A program made the translations under genes and the position numbers. The notes under the pieces were generated by a model, which worked only from the letters and a program-made list of their open reading frames with translations, was not told the DNA's origin and ran no database searches. Positions 23,971-34,897 of a DNA stretch of 64,000 bases are shown one piece after another (the first letter of the stretch is position 1; every line of letters starts with the position of its first letter). The stretch covers positions 59,806,636 through 59,870,635 of the forward strand of contig NC_134017.1 of NCBI RefSeq assembly GCF_040712315.1. Direction: 5' to 3'. Source of the stretch: Castanea sativa. Lineage: Eukaryota; Streptophyta; Magnoliopsida; Fagales; Fagaceae.

Positions 23971-26900
23971 TTTATGTTTCCGAAGGCTGAAAAAAAAGTG
24001 GGACCTTTGTGTACTAAAAACGACCTTTTTCCTAAGAATTGTACGTAATTGGCTATCTTTAACATTTTAGCTACAGTAAGTAATAAAGTTTTGTCATGCT
24101 ATTTATTGGAGTTGCTTAAAAGAATAAAGCAGTAGTGCAATGTTCAAGGAACATACCAACATTCCCACTTGTGAACCAAAAAAAAAACCCTGAATTTCAC
24201 TTTTCGTGTCACTGATTTTTACAACTTCACAGGGCACACTATCTGATGGGAGGATTGTAGCTGTGAAGCAATTATCGGTGGCATCTCACCAAGGGAAGAG
24301 TCAATTTGTAACTGAAATTTCTACCATATCTGCTGTGCAACATCGTAACCTTGTGAAATTATATGGATGCTGCATTGAGGGAGATAGGCGCCTTCTTGTT
24401 TATGAATATCTTGAAAACAGAAGCCTTGATCAGGCACTATTTGGTAGGAACATACTTTATACTCATTTCACACCTTCCATGCTGCCCATAAAATCATTAT
24501 TCATTCAATTATTAGAAATATTTAATTATTGTTAGAATTATGAAGTTTAATTATTAAATCCACTATCTCCTAATAGCTTAAGCTTTTGGGAGAATTGGTA
24601 ATTTAATGGTATCAACTTAGGAGGTCCTAAGTTTGATCCTTATCTCCTCCACTCTACCTCTCATTCAAAATCCCCCGTATTGGGCCTCACCTATTAATAA
24701 GGTGTTTAAGCTCACACATAAGGGGGAGTGTTAAGATTATGTGGCTAAATGATTAAATTTACCATTTTCTAATAGATAATTTAACATTATATTAGAGCAA
24801 TAGTGACTAGATTAGTCTTTTTGGGATATAGAGCAGATAAGGCTAGCACCTTCTTCTTCTTCTTCTTCTTCTTCTTCTTCTTCTTCTTCTTCTTCTTTTT
24901 TTTTTTTCCAGGTGGTTTCAAATAATATTAAACCCAACTTGGTAACCTCTTGTTGAGCTCAGAGACATTGCCCCCACAAAGTGGGCTTGGACAAGAACAT
25001 TAGGGATTTAGGTGGAGGATCTTGTGATGGCCTAGGTTGATATTGATAGCAAAGTGTGTTTTGTCCCATATAAGGCGTATACTGGGTTGTGGGTTTTATG
25101 AAAACTATCATGAGTCTCAATTGTGACTACACTAGCCCTTTTGGGGCATAACACAGATGTGAGTAGTGCTTTTCTTTTGGGAGAGTGTGATTGAATATAG
25201 ATTAAGTCACGAAACAACAATATCAAAGAATCAATTTGGTTTTATGCCTACTATTTTCTTACATAAACATCTAAAGGAAAGATATAAAGAAGTCAATAAA
25301 GATCCCCATATAGGTTTTATTGACCTAGAGAAATCATATGATAGGTTATTTGAAGAGTTTATGTGGTGATTTTTTAAGGGAAAAAAAGAGCTACTTTTAT
25401 GTATATTAAGTTGACGAAGGATATATATGACAAAGTTGTAACTAGAAAGAGAACAAAGAAAGACATTGCAAGTAAGTTTCCTATCCTTATAGGTTTGCAT
25501 CAAGGATAAATATGAATCCATATCTCTATGTGTTGGCTATAGGAGTTCACCAAATCAATTCAACATGAAATCCTATGATTTATGCTTTTGCAAATGATGT
25601 TGTTTTAGTGGATGAACTAAATGCGGAATCAATATCAAATTAGAAATTTAAAGAGATGTTTTAGAATACAAGGGATTTCTACTAAGAAAAATTTAAGTGC
25701 AACCTATCAAAAAAAAAATTGAAGTACATAGAATGTTTGTTTGGTAACAATATAAATAAAGTTCATAAGTTCTAAGACATGAGGGTCAAGAGATACCAAA
25801 GAGTTAGTGCCTTTGATATCTTAGATCCACACTTCATAAGGGTGGAGAGTTTGAAGATGATGTGAATCATAGGATATATGAAAGTAAGGTGAAGGAAGTG
25901 GAGAAGCACATTAAAAAAATTGTGTGATCATAGAGGAAATACAAAGAAAAATGGTATTTAAAATGAAGAAATTTGCTTTAAAATAGAGGAAAAATTGATG
26001 AAAAGATGAGAGGGAGTCACTTGAGATAGTTTAGTTATGTGCAGAGGAACGTGATTAATATTCTCATTAATATTACTTGAAGTAGTAAAAAAATTTTCAA
26101 TTAAGGAAGTAACAAAGAGTATGATTTTAGATAAGATAGAATGATAGAAGTGAATACATGAGCCTAATCTTGATTAATCTGTGGAGGATCTATAACCAAC
26201 CCCCAAGTTTCGGGACTAAAGCGATGTTGTTATGTCATTAAGCATTGTCAATTATGTTTTGGACCACTGCCAAATAATTTGAAGTAGCCCAAATCTCATA
26301 TGACTATGTTTTTTTTACCCCAAGACATAATTTGATTTTTCCAAACTCTAATGTTCTCTGACAATATCCATATGGGATGCTTTGTATCATTGCACTCAAA
26401 TAACTCCTGAATAAGGATTTGGCATTTGATTGATGACTCTTAATCTAATTAGATGGGAACTACTACTAATGCAAGAAAAAGTAAGTTGCATCTTGATTGG
26501 CCTACTCGCTTCAATGTTTGCTTGGGAACTGCAAGAGGACTTGCATATCTCCATGAAGAGTCAAGGCCAAGGATTGTACATCGAGATGTGAAGGCTAGCA
26601 ATATTTTGATTGATGGAAAGCTATGCCCGAAAATATCAGATTTTGGATTGGCAAAACTTTATGATGACACTAAAACCCACATCAACACCCGAGTTGCAGG
26701 GACCATGTAAACTCCTTATCCACTTTCTCAAAGTCTTTGTCTTTAATGCCTGTTTTATATTGTACCAAGATGCATATTACAGTGTAAGATCTAGATCCTT
26801 ATATAAGTATCTAACAGTCAATCAATAATCACTAGATTCATTTGAAGAATGATCAATAACTATTACAAACTTGAGGATGCTATTGGAATTTTTTTTTTCA

Positions 26901-27610
26901 TTACTGATATTCAATTTTCCTATGAAAATTGAACCTGATTAGATACATTGATAGTTTTAAATAAACTTGCATATTAATTTTAAATGTTTCAGAGGCTATT
27001 TGGCACCGGAGTATGCGATGCATGGGCACTTGACTGAGAAAGCTGATGTTTTCGGTTTTGGTGTTGTTGCTTTGGAGATCCTAAGTGGGAGACCAAGCTC
27101 AGACGACAGCTTGGACACTGAAAAAATTTATCTTCTTGAATGGGTATGGGAAAGGAAGTTTCTCTCTCCTTTTCCATTTCTTAATTTATTGCATTATAAA
27201 GAAAATTCTTATTTGCTCTCCTTGTCATGAATCACCAGGCACGGACTCTACATGAAAATAATCAGAGTGTAAGGTTGGTAGATCCCACATTATCAGAATT
27301 TGACGAAAATGAAGTTGCTCGAGTGATAGCAGTGTCTTTGATGTGCACACAGGCATCACCAAACATGCAGCCACCAATGTCCCGTGTTGTGGCCATGCTT
27401 GCAGGAGATATTGAGGTTGGCATTGTTACATCAAAGCCGAGTTATTTAACTGATTGGAATTACAAAGATATAACAAGCAACTTTTTGAGTGAAGAAGATA
27501 GAAAGCATCATGAGGGTAACACTGATCTTAGCCAACTCAGTGATCCATTGCCTTCTCCTGTAAATGTTACTGAAACCATGTTTGGTGGCATAATTGGAGA
27601 TGGAAGGTGA
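12473..27610 (+). CDS. LRR-malectin receptor-like kinase (LRR VIII-2), copy A, with two broken splice sites
   Basis: A plasma-membrane receptor of the At1g56140/At1g53430/LIK1 family: signal peptide, LRRs, malectin domain, one membrane helix and a cytoplasmic Ser/Thr kinase. The 23 exons are 12473-12596, 14132-14315, 15315-15386, 15559-15630, 16113-16184, 16790-16861, 16955-17026, 17121-17192, 17345-17416, 17494-17565, 17687-17758, 17857-17928, 18207-18275, 20273-20341, 21207-21268, 22317-22690, 22854-23049, 23140-23301, 23687-23805, 24233-24443, 26475-26706, 26993-27143 and 27239-27610. They sum to 3045 bp (1014 residues), the usual family length. Two defects are visible. The donor after exon 9 is GA (17417-17418) instead of GT. 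The acceptor before exon 21 is AA (26473-26474), where copy B has AG. Retention of intron 9 would stop after about 289 residues. The gene is thus complete in exons but probably not able to make the full receptor. Introns 13 and 20 hold element remnants. Confidence 0.85.
12597..14131 (+). other. Intron 1 of receptor kinase A
   Basis: GT-AG intron of 1535 bp, AT-rich, with no coding relic. It contains a small diverged direct repeat (GGGCCTTGGCCAT followed by TATA-rich sequence and GGATTTGG) near 13868 and 13955. Nothing else stands out. Confidence 0.6.
14132..21268 (+). other. LRR ectodomain exons of receptor kinase A
   Basis: Exon 1 gives a hydrophobic signal peptide ([15 protein letters not shown]) ending near SNAQ. 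Exon 2 encodes the capping region ([16 protein letters not shown]). Exons 3 to 12 are each exactly 72 bp, and exons 13 and 14 are 69 bp. Every boundary falls after the second base of a Leu-type codon, so each exon encodes one 23-24 residue LRR; this one-repeat-per-exon layout is typical of the family. Exon 15 carries [13 protein letters not shown], linking to the malectin domain. Exon 14 reads FPSCVT, while copy C reads FPSWVT, so Cys may be a change private to A. Confidence 0.85.
18545..19820 (+). mobile_element. Degenerate Ty3/gypsy fragment (end of pol plus LTR) in intron 13 of copy A
   Basis: From about 18545 the plus strand reads, with frameshifts and stops, the end of a gypsy integrase: [10 protein letters not shown], then [10 protein letters not shown], then a chromodomain-like tail with [18 protein letters not shown] Trp codon expected near 18636 is TAG. 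The sequence from about 19390 to 19820, ending AACCCTAACA, looks like the 3' LTR. Only the 3' end of the element is present. The fragment recurs in copy C, so it entered before the duplication. Confidence 0.75.
22317..23301 (+). other. Malectin domain and transmembrane exons of receptor kinase A
   Basis: Exons 16 and 17 (22317-22690 and 22854-23049) encode a malectin-like carbohydrate-binding domain. It starts [10 protein letters not shown], continues through [17 protein letters not shown], and ends with [11 protein letters not shown] and [12 protein letters not shown]. Exon 18 (23140-23301) encodes the juxtamembrane stretch and the single helix [20 protein letters not shown], followed by the stop-transfer MKRK. 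Splice phases agree across all three. Copy B has the same exons with few substitutions. Confidence 0.9.
24850..24897. repeat. (TTC)n microsatellite in intron 20
   Basis: A run of TTC repeats followed by a T-tract. The matching place in copy B (about 39761-39800) is shorter and interrupted by GCT, so the array changed length after the duplication. Confidence 0.8.
25160..26200 (+). mobile_element. Degenerate LINE reverse-transcriptase fragment in intron 20 of copy A
   Basis: Translation with many stops and frameshifts gives recognisable non-LTR retrotransposon RT sequence. It includes [16 protein letters not shown], then [11 protein letters not shown], a later GLHQG, and IEEKLMKR near the end. 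The order matches the finger/palm part of plant LINE RT. Relative to copy B it lacks about 140 bp at 25935, which in B still encodes family-like sequence, so A suffered a deletion. No LINE ends or target duplications were found. Confidence 0.65.
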
Positions 27611-28022
27611 AGAAATCTGTCTTTGTTGCAGTCACTCAGTAACATTACCTTTGCTGTCTAAGGCACTTCAAATTCAATACTCTTTATGCTTGATTGGCTT
27701 TCACCTTTTGCAAATGATAATATGTGATGTCATGTGTGTAAATACTGAGATATTTGTCTTGTCTTGAATCATGATTTCAATCTACAATGAAAATTTTCTT
27801 CTTTGGGAAGTTATAGGCTTATAGGTGCATAATACTGATGTAAAATCATATGCTTGACCACAATTTTTTACTATCAAAACTTTATTTTGACGTTTTCAGT
27901 CTTCTTCTCACTATTATCCTATAGATGAAATGGCATGCGGGGCATGAATGTTACAGAAATATGAGAAATCGTAGTATTGGTGAGCTATGCACATAGGAAA
28001 CATAAATTAGCCTTGTTTGAAT
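27611..28022 (+). other. 3' flank of receptor kinase A
   Basis: AT-rich sequence after the TGA, presumably 3'UTR and downstream flank. No strong polyadenylation signal could be chosen. It is well conserved in copy B (42646-43058). It ends in GTTTGAAT (28015-28022), the left target duplication of the hAT-like element. Confidence 0.5.
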
Positions 28023-28745
28023 TAGGAATGGAAATGGGTCGGGTTTGGGCCGGGTTTTTGCATACCTGGACCCGACCCACAGGCCAAGACCCGCAACCTA
28101 AACCCGGCCCGATTATTAATCGGATTTTTTTTTTCCAGGGCCCAGACCCGCCTCGCCGGGCCCTGTTTATCTTCTTGGGCCAAAATCTAGCCCAAGCAAA
28201 TTTTTTTTTAAGCCCATTAAGATTTTTGCCTAGATTCAAGCCCATTCAAAACTCATATGAATGATTTAGGCTTGATAGCTTAAAAACTGCGAAATACACA
28301 AACATGAGGTGCTACAAATAGGCATTTTCATTTTGTGGTATCCAAAAGCTAATTGATAACAACTGGGAAACACACAGATATTGACCCATATGAACCTAAA
28401 ATATAATAATTTAGACATATCATTCCATTGGTTCAATAAATAAAAAATCTCCATAGCCTAACATCCACTGATGAACATCTCAACATTTAAATTTGACAAA
28501 CAAACATCAATCTATTTGACAAAAAAAAAATAAAAAAACCACAAGCAATTGGAAGAAGACAACCCAAACAATGGCTGCGTGCTTGAGAGTGAGTGAGTGA
28601 GGCGTGGCTGTGTGCTCTTATGCGTTAGGGTGAGGCGTGACAGAGAGATTGAGGGTTAGGGTGAGGGCAGAAGGCGTGACTGAGAGAGAAGTGAATTGAA
28701 ATGGGAAGAGAGGTGGCTGGGTATTTGGTTAGCTAGGGTTTACAA

Positions 28746-28798
<53 letters not shown>

Positions 28799-29025
28799 GG
28801 GTGTTTTAGTAATCTCAAATAACCGGGTAATATTTGGGTCGGGTTTCGGGTCAGGTTTCAGATTTTTTTAATAAAACCCAGACTCGACCCGGACCCGCTT
28901 CGGTTTTTTTTTTTTTTTTTTAAACCCATACTAGACCCTATTCTTTATCGGGCTGGGTAAAATCCGGCCCATTAGGGTCGGGTTGGACTCGGTATCTGCG
29001 GGTCAGATCTAAATTGCCATCCTTA
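28023..29025. mobile_element. Non-autonomous hAT-like element, copy A
   Basis: The element is bounded by the 8-bp direct repeat GTTTGAAT (28015-28022 and 29026-29033), the size typical of hAT transposons. Its ends are short inverted repeats: TAGGAATGG on the left and CCATCCTTA on the right. Subterminal regions are rich in GGGTCGGG/CCCGACCC words on both sides. There is no transposase frame in the 1003 bp. It contains a (TA)n run at 28748-28794. The same element with the same target repeat lies in copy B. Confidence 0.8.
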
Positions 29026-30009
29026 GTTTGAATAAAGTGGATTAGATCCTCCAACCAACATAAAATGAAGGACTACATCATTCTTACATTTCTCAATTCT
29101 CACTCAATAGAACTGTGAGATATATAGGCCAATAAATAGGTGATTTCTACTTGATGTAACTGCTCGTTTGGTAGGACTTATTCAAAGTAAAAAAAAAGAA
29201 AAAAAAAATCACTAAATGATACTAAGAAATCAGCTTTGGCCATTTGGTACCTGATAGAGATATTTTAGCCATAAATTTAATACCCCTGAAACATTGTGCA
29301 AAAGGGTCGTCGACACCCACATACCCTTCAGCTTCACAGAAGAGTTAGGCCGGCGACACCATATGGGATGACTCCATAAGAAACTCTACAGGCGTCTCCA
29401 TAGGCCGATGGGCATGCTAGGACAGAGCAGATGGTTGACGGTTGTGGAAAGGTCGACGAGGTCAAAGAAGCTGACGGATCCAGCCTGACTTAACTTGACC
29501 CCCACGGATATCTGTGTAAGGAAATTGCTTGTATCTCACAATCAACCCTAATCAAAGGAATCCTATAAGGAAAGGATCCTACAAAGTACGTGCATTAATG
29601 AGGATCTTCCCTACAAGGAAAGATCTTCTCCACCAAGAAACAAAGGTTAGCTCTACACTACTATAAAAATCCCAAAGCCCTCACAAATCAAGGTAGGCAT
29701 AATTTATCCCAGCTCTAGGACTCTAGAGTTATGAAAGTTTTCTGAGTTAACCTTCGGAAGGTATTTGGCCGGTACCACACCGGTACTTTCTGTAGGGTCT
29801 TCTTTTTCTGTGTTGCACAGGCGTTGTCTCGGGTATGTGAGGAGAAACTGCGCCAAAAGAATGCAAGACTTAACACTCAAGAGGAGGACCAAGAAGGTAC
29901 TTGCGCTGAGAGAAAGGACCAAGAAGGGTTAGAGGGCAGCAACGCCCTAAGCAGACAAGAACGATAGGATACAAGTCGTCCATTCGTCGCAGATACGGCT
30001 TCACCATAC

Positions 30010-30655
30010 ATGGTCACGGAGATGCAGATGATGAAGGAACGGATGGATTTCATAATGAACGCCCTCAGAGAATGGGTGTCTAGCAACCTCGATGAATCGG
30101 TCCATCGGACGGATTCACCCTTCACTGTTTCTGTCACTTCATTTCCCTTTTCGCAGAAGTACTGCATGCCACAAGTAGAGGCCTACAACAGATCTAAGGA
30201 TCCCTTAGATCACCTGGAGTATTTCAAAATCTTGATGCACTTGCAAGGTGTGGCGGATGGGATCATATGCCAGGCCTTTCCAACTACGCTGAAGGGTCTC
30301 GCAAGGGTATGGTTCAGCAAGTTGATGCCAAACTCCATCAACACCTTCAAGGAGTTGAGCATACAATTCGCCTTGCACTTTATAGGGGGCATAGGTATAA
30401 GAAGTCCACTTCATGCCTGATGAACATCAAACAACAGGATGATGAGATGCTGAGGTCTTACATAACTCGCTTTAACAAGGAGGCCTTCTTGATTGATGAA
30501 GCTGACAATAAGATACTCGTGGCTGCATTCACTAATGGGTTACGAAAGGGTAAGTTTCTGTTTTCTCTATACAAAAACAACTCGAAATCTATGTTGGATG
30601 TACTCTACAGGGATACTAAGTACATGAATGTAGAGGACGCGCTGTTGGCCTAGGA
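30010..30655 (+). pseudogene. gag region of the Tat-like gypsy element, copy A
   Basis: The first frame (30010-30420) begins MVTEMQMMKERMDF and includes PQVEAYNRSKDPLDHLEYF, a usual gypsy gag signature. It then shifts frame to 30267-30653, with RSYITRFNKEAFLIDEADN. A TAG follows DALLA at 30651-30653 and also stands in copy B. The frameshift and the stop show it is not functional. Confidence 0.75.
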
Positions 30656-31989
30656 AGAAAAGACTAAAAAGAGGGAAAGACAAAAGGAAGTATGGCAGGA
30701 CAAGGGACGGAAGACAACAAGGATAGGAGACCGACGGGAGGGCAAGTGCTTCAAACCCCCCACTGGGAGGTTCGTAAGCTTCACCCTACTGAATGACCTA
30801 ATCGATCAAGTCTTGATGTAGATCAAGGACAAAGGAGCCTTGACATTTCCTAGCAAGCTGAAGGGAGACCCCAGTAAGAGGTTAAGAGACAAGTACTACC
30901 GTTTTCACCATGATCACGGTCATGATACGTATGACTGCTACGACTTAAAGCAGCAAATAAAAGCTCTTATCAAACAAGGAAAGTTGTAGAGGTTCATCAG
31001 CAAGGAAAGGATGGACGCATCGCAAGAACAAGCTGCCAGAAGGGAGAACGAGCGTCCTAGGCCACCCTTGGGAGACATAAGAATGATTGTAGAAGGCACT
31101 GCAGCTTCTAGCTCATCTAAAAAGCCCGTAAAATTTACCTCATGATGGTTCAGAACATCCAGCTAATGGGCTTCGTCCCAAAGATGGCGTGGCTCGATAC
31201 CCCCATAATTATATTCTCAGAGGAAGATGCTCGACATCTCCACCACCCACATGACGATGCGCTCATTGTTAGCATACAGGTAGGGGACTAAAACACTCAT
31301 CGACTCTTAGTTGACAACAGGAGCTCTGTTGAAATCTTCTACTACTTGGTGGTCCAACATATGAGAATTAAGAGAAAATGATTGGTTCTGACTAACGCCC
31401 TGCTAGTTAGGTTCGGAGGAACAAGAGTATACCCCCTTGGCGTGGCCACATTACCTGTAATAGTTGGTGATTACCTTTAGCATATCACTAAGGATGCTAC
31501 ATTCCTTATTGTCGACTGCTCATCTGCCTACAATGCCATCTTGGGTCGACCTACTCTCAACTTATGGAAGGCCGTAACTTCGACCTACCATCTGATGATC
31601 AAATTCCCCACCAAGTACTAAGTAAGAGAGCTACGTGGGGACCAAGTGGTAGCACGCGAGTGCTACATAGCGATGCGAGAAATGAATGACCATTTACAAA
31701 CCATAAGCATAGAAGAACAGCGGATGGTTGCAGAGCCCGTCGAGGGATTGGAAGAGATACTCCTCGATAACTCAAGGCCTGAGCGAATGACTAGAATGGA
31801 CACTCTCGCTAGTCCGCCAATCCATTAGGTGCTCACCACGTTTCTAAAAGAAAACCAGGATATCTTTGCCTAGAGCCAGGGAGACATGCCCGAGATTGAC
31901 GCTTCAGTTATGGTGCACAGGCTGAATGTGTCGCCCACTTTTCTCCTTATCCGTTAGAAGAAGAGAGTGTTTGCCCAAGAATGAGACCG

Positions 31990-33030
31990 AGGCATAGCAG
32001 AAGAAGTTCGCAAGTTGCAAGATGCAGACTTCATTAGAGAAGTTTACTACTCCGACTGGTTGGCCAACGTGGTGATGGTCAAGATAGCCAACGGGAAGTG
32101 GAGGATGTACGTAGACTTTACGGATCTAAACAAGGCATGCCCCAAGGACAGCTACCCTCTCCCGCAGGTTGACGTCTTAGTAGACTCTATAGCCTGACAC
32201 TAGTTACTGAGCTTCATGGCTGCTTTTTTTGGCTACAACCAGATCAAACTGGATGAAGTTGATTAGAAGAAGACTTCGTTCGTCACTAGCCAAGGCCTCT
32301 TCTGCTACAAAGAAATGCCGTTCGGCCTTAAGAACGCGGGCGCAACATATTAGAGGCTCATAAACAAGATGTTTGCACATCAGATTGGAAGAAATGTCCA
32401 AGTCTTCGTTGATGACATGCTAGTGAAAAGCCGAAGGGAGAATGACCATTTGGACAATCTCAGGGAGACCTTCGACACCCTCCGCTCTTACAACATGAAA
32501 CTCAATCCAAGCAAGTGTGTGTTCAGGGTGATGGCTGGAAAGTTCTTGGGGTTCATGCTGTCTCAGAGAGGTATTGAAGTTAACCCAGACAAGATCCGAG
32601 CCATAATGGAGATGGCACCACCAAGGAACGTGAAAGAGGTACAAAGCCTCAACGGCAAGGTAGCCGCATTGAATAGGTTCGTATTAAGGGCAATAGGCAA
32701 GTGTCTACCTTTCTTCCGCACACTAAAGAAGTCTTTGGAGTGGATGGCCGAGTGTCAACAAGCATTTGAGGATCTGAAGGCCTACCTTTCTTCCCTACCG
32801 TTGCTAAGTCCCTCTAAACCGAGGGAAGAATTATTCCTCTACTTGCTGTATCCCCAGCTGCCATTAGTGCTGCCTTAGTCAGGGAAGAAGATAAGGTGCA
32901 GAAGCCCATATACTACACTAGCCGAGCACTCCGAGGCGTGGAAGTAAGGTACCACAATTCGTAAGCTCAAGCCCTACTTCCAGGCCTATAATGTGGTCGT
33001 CCTAATTGACAAGCCTCTACAGTGAGTAAT
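31990..33030 (+). pseudogene. Reverse transcriptase region of the Tat-like gypsy element, copy A
   Basis: RT motifs in order: WRMYVDFTDLNKACPKDSYP, GYNQIKLDEVD, EMPFGLKNAGATY and the catalytic F-V-D-D at 32405-32416 (copy B has Y-V-D-D at 47432-47443). These are followed by KSRRENDHLDNL, KCVFRVMAGKFLGF and a connection region with PISVSAA-like sequence. TAG stops at 32351-32353 and just after DEVD are shared with copy B. Copy A also lacks about 30 bp near 32955 relative to B. Confidence 0.75.
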
Positions 33031-33489
33031 GAGTAATCTTGAAGCCGTTGAATGAATGATGCTATGGGCGATAGAATTGAGTGAATTTGACGTACAATAC
33101 CACCCCCTTACTACCATAAAGGGACAAGCGATCGTCGACTTTATTGTAGAGGTCACCAATATGGAAGGCCAGGGGGCAAAAGAACATCCTCAATGGATCA
33201 TCCACACAGACGGGTTGTCTAACAGGTAAGCTGGCAAAGCCAGTGTAGTGCTCTATTCCCTAGAAGGGGACGCGATTAAATGCACGGTTCGTCTCGACTT
33301 CCCTACAACAAATAATAAAGCAAAGTATGAAGCTTTAGTAGCAGGACTAGATCTCACTAAAACAGTGGGGCAAACAAGTGTGATTGTGTATTGTAACTCC
33401 TAGGTGGTCACCAATTAGGTGAACGGTGATTTCGAATGCAAAGGAGAAAAGATGAAGAAGTATTTGGAGCAGGTAATGAGACGTGTAGA

Positions 33490-34897
33490 TGTTAGGATTT
33501 GTGCCCTTAAATCCTATTGTATAATGCTATGTATGATATTATGTATGACATTGTGTATAACTTAATATTGTGATTAATAAAGTTGTTTTATTATTATCTA
33601 AAATAATGGTAACATGAATATTGAGACATTATCATATAATCCATGAGATGCATAGTATGTGATTTATGTGAAAAGTCACAGAAGATATAAATCACAAATT
33701 CTTTCTAAACTCAGAATTTTAGTTCGTAGTCGGTGATAAAATTGGGCATTTCATCTGCAAAGACTATAATGTATCAACTAAGATGATTTATCTTGATCAT
33801 GGAAGTGGAGACTTCTAGTTGATATGTTTTAAGAGTTAAGACATATTGAACTAGACCCGCTGTGAGATTTATTATTCTCCTAACGACAGTCAAATGAATA
33901 ATAAATCTCACGACTTTTATTAGCATGAACTCTTAATCCTGAGAGAATAATAGACTTGATTATGAGGTGTAGGTTGCTTTGATATATTAGGAGTGAGATC
34001 TAAAGTAACGGTCAAAACTTCAGTATGTTGGGCAGATGGAACATATATTCTCAAGATGAAATTCATAATCTCTTAATGAAAATATAAAATATTCCTTTGA
34101 GATAAGTTTAATGGGTTTGGTTATTCAGAGTATTAGGCCTAACCACTTTAGTAAAGAGTTACTAAAGTATATATTTATGAAATTGGATTTCATAAATATA
34201 TGATGAATAACTTAAAGGATTAAACTGGGTACTCAAGGATTAAGATTTAGTAATTTTCAAAGTAGCAATTTATATTTATGACTTTATATTACTACAAATA
34301 TTTTATGAAGGGGTTGCATGTACAATAAAGTCTTGGGATATAATTTATTAATAAGGTCTAGAGTGCAATTATATTTATATAGTGGTATTAAATATAATTA
34401 ATGGTAGCTTTGGACTTGTCAAGAGTTAACGGAAAAGCCCAAGGCCTATTAGAGCTAGTGTCTTATTGGTCCCATTTGGTTCCACTCCAAGCCACACACT
34501 AAGCCCAATTGGAAATGCCCAATAGGTCACCCAATTAGATAATCAGTTAGTTATAAAGGGAGAAACATACAAAATTTTTTATTAAGAAAAAAGAATTAGA
34601 GAGAGACATCATTGTGAAAATGATGTGTATGTTAGAGTGAGACATTCTATCATTCTCTCTTGAAAACTAATTAAGAGACCACACATCTTGGGCATAAAGT
34701 GGAATTGGAGTGAAGATTAAAAGTGTTCCCAAGTACTTCTAATCTTTGTTTTGAATTTCTCCACACCAAGGTATGCTATTTTGTTCTTAAATTCTGAATT
34801 TTACATAGTGCATGTTATCAATCATGAATGAAATAGATTATTGTTTGTTACTTCCGTTACATGTTTCGTATGAGATACAAAACTAGTTTTTCCTACA
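33490..34897 (+). mobile_element. Copia-type LTR inserted in the gypsy element
   Basis: The sequence begins TGTTAGGATTTGTGCCCTTA and ends TTTTTCCTACA, so it has TG...CA ends. It is followed at 34900 by TGGTATTAGAGCC, close to the initiator-Met tRNA primer-binding consensus TGGTATCAGAGC. This identifies it as a 5' LTR of about 1408 bp. It interrupts the RNase H region of the Tat-like element. A TATAAAGGGA near 34553 is a plausible LTR promoter. Positions 33490-34020 recur in copy B. Confidence 0.75.

Larger units (their letters stand above)
23687..27610 (+). other. Kinase-domain exons of receptor kinase A
   Basis: Exon 19 has the glycine loop [11 protein letters not shown]. Exon 20 has the lysine of subdomain II (VAVKQLS) and [17 protein letters not shown]. 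Exon 21 has the catalytic loop [14 protein letters not shown] and the DFGLAKL magnesium motif. Exon 22 has [20 protein letters not shown]. Exon 23 has the distal helices and a serine-rich tail ending GGIIGDGR. All catalytic residues are kept in copy A. The only defect in this block is the exon 21 acceptor. With AG lost, the upstream AG at 26451-26452 leads to an early TAA, and the next AG downstream shifts the frame by one base. Confidence 0.85.
29034..33489 (+). mobile_element. Tat/Ogre-like Ty3/gypsy retrotransposon, copy A, dead and truncated
   Basis: Order of recognisable parts: leader and presumed LTR (about 29280-29990, boundary not fixed), gag (30010-30655), zinc-knuckle region (FHHDHGHDTYDCYDLKQ near 30900), protease region (VGDYL and [11 protein letters not shown] near 31460-31560), RT (near 32000-32870) and the start of RNase H (near 33150-33480). 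A copia-type LTR cuts the element at 33489, so integrase and 3' LTR are absent. Many codons are TAG or TGA where Gln, Trp or Arg is expected. Several of these stops are shared with copy B. Confidence 0.8.
18645..34020. repeat. Segmental duplication, copy A (reference unit)
   Basis: Sequence from 18645 to about 34020 recurs as two partial copies downstream in the same orientation. Positions 20782-34020 match 35607-49088, and 18645-21014 match 49092-55523 once the LINE inserted in copy C is removed. The unit runs from inside a gypsy fragment in intron 13, through exons 14-23, a hAT-like element and a Tat-like gypsy element, into a copia-type LTR. Similarity is high throughout, with scattered substitutions and indels. 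Confidence 0.85.

Noticed and set aside
28748..28794. (TA)n run as a regulatory or structural element
   Set aside because: The paralogous element in copy B has almost none of it, so it behaves as a neutral microsatellite.
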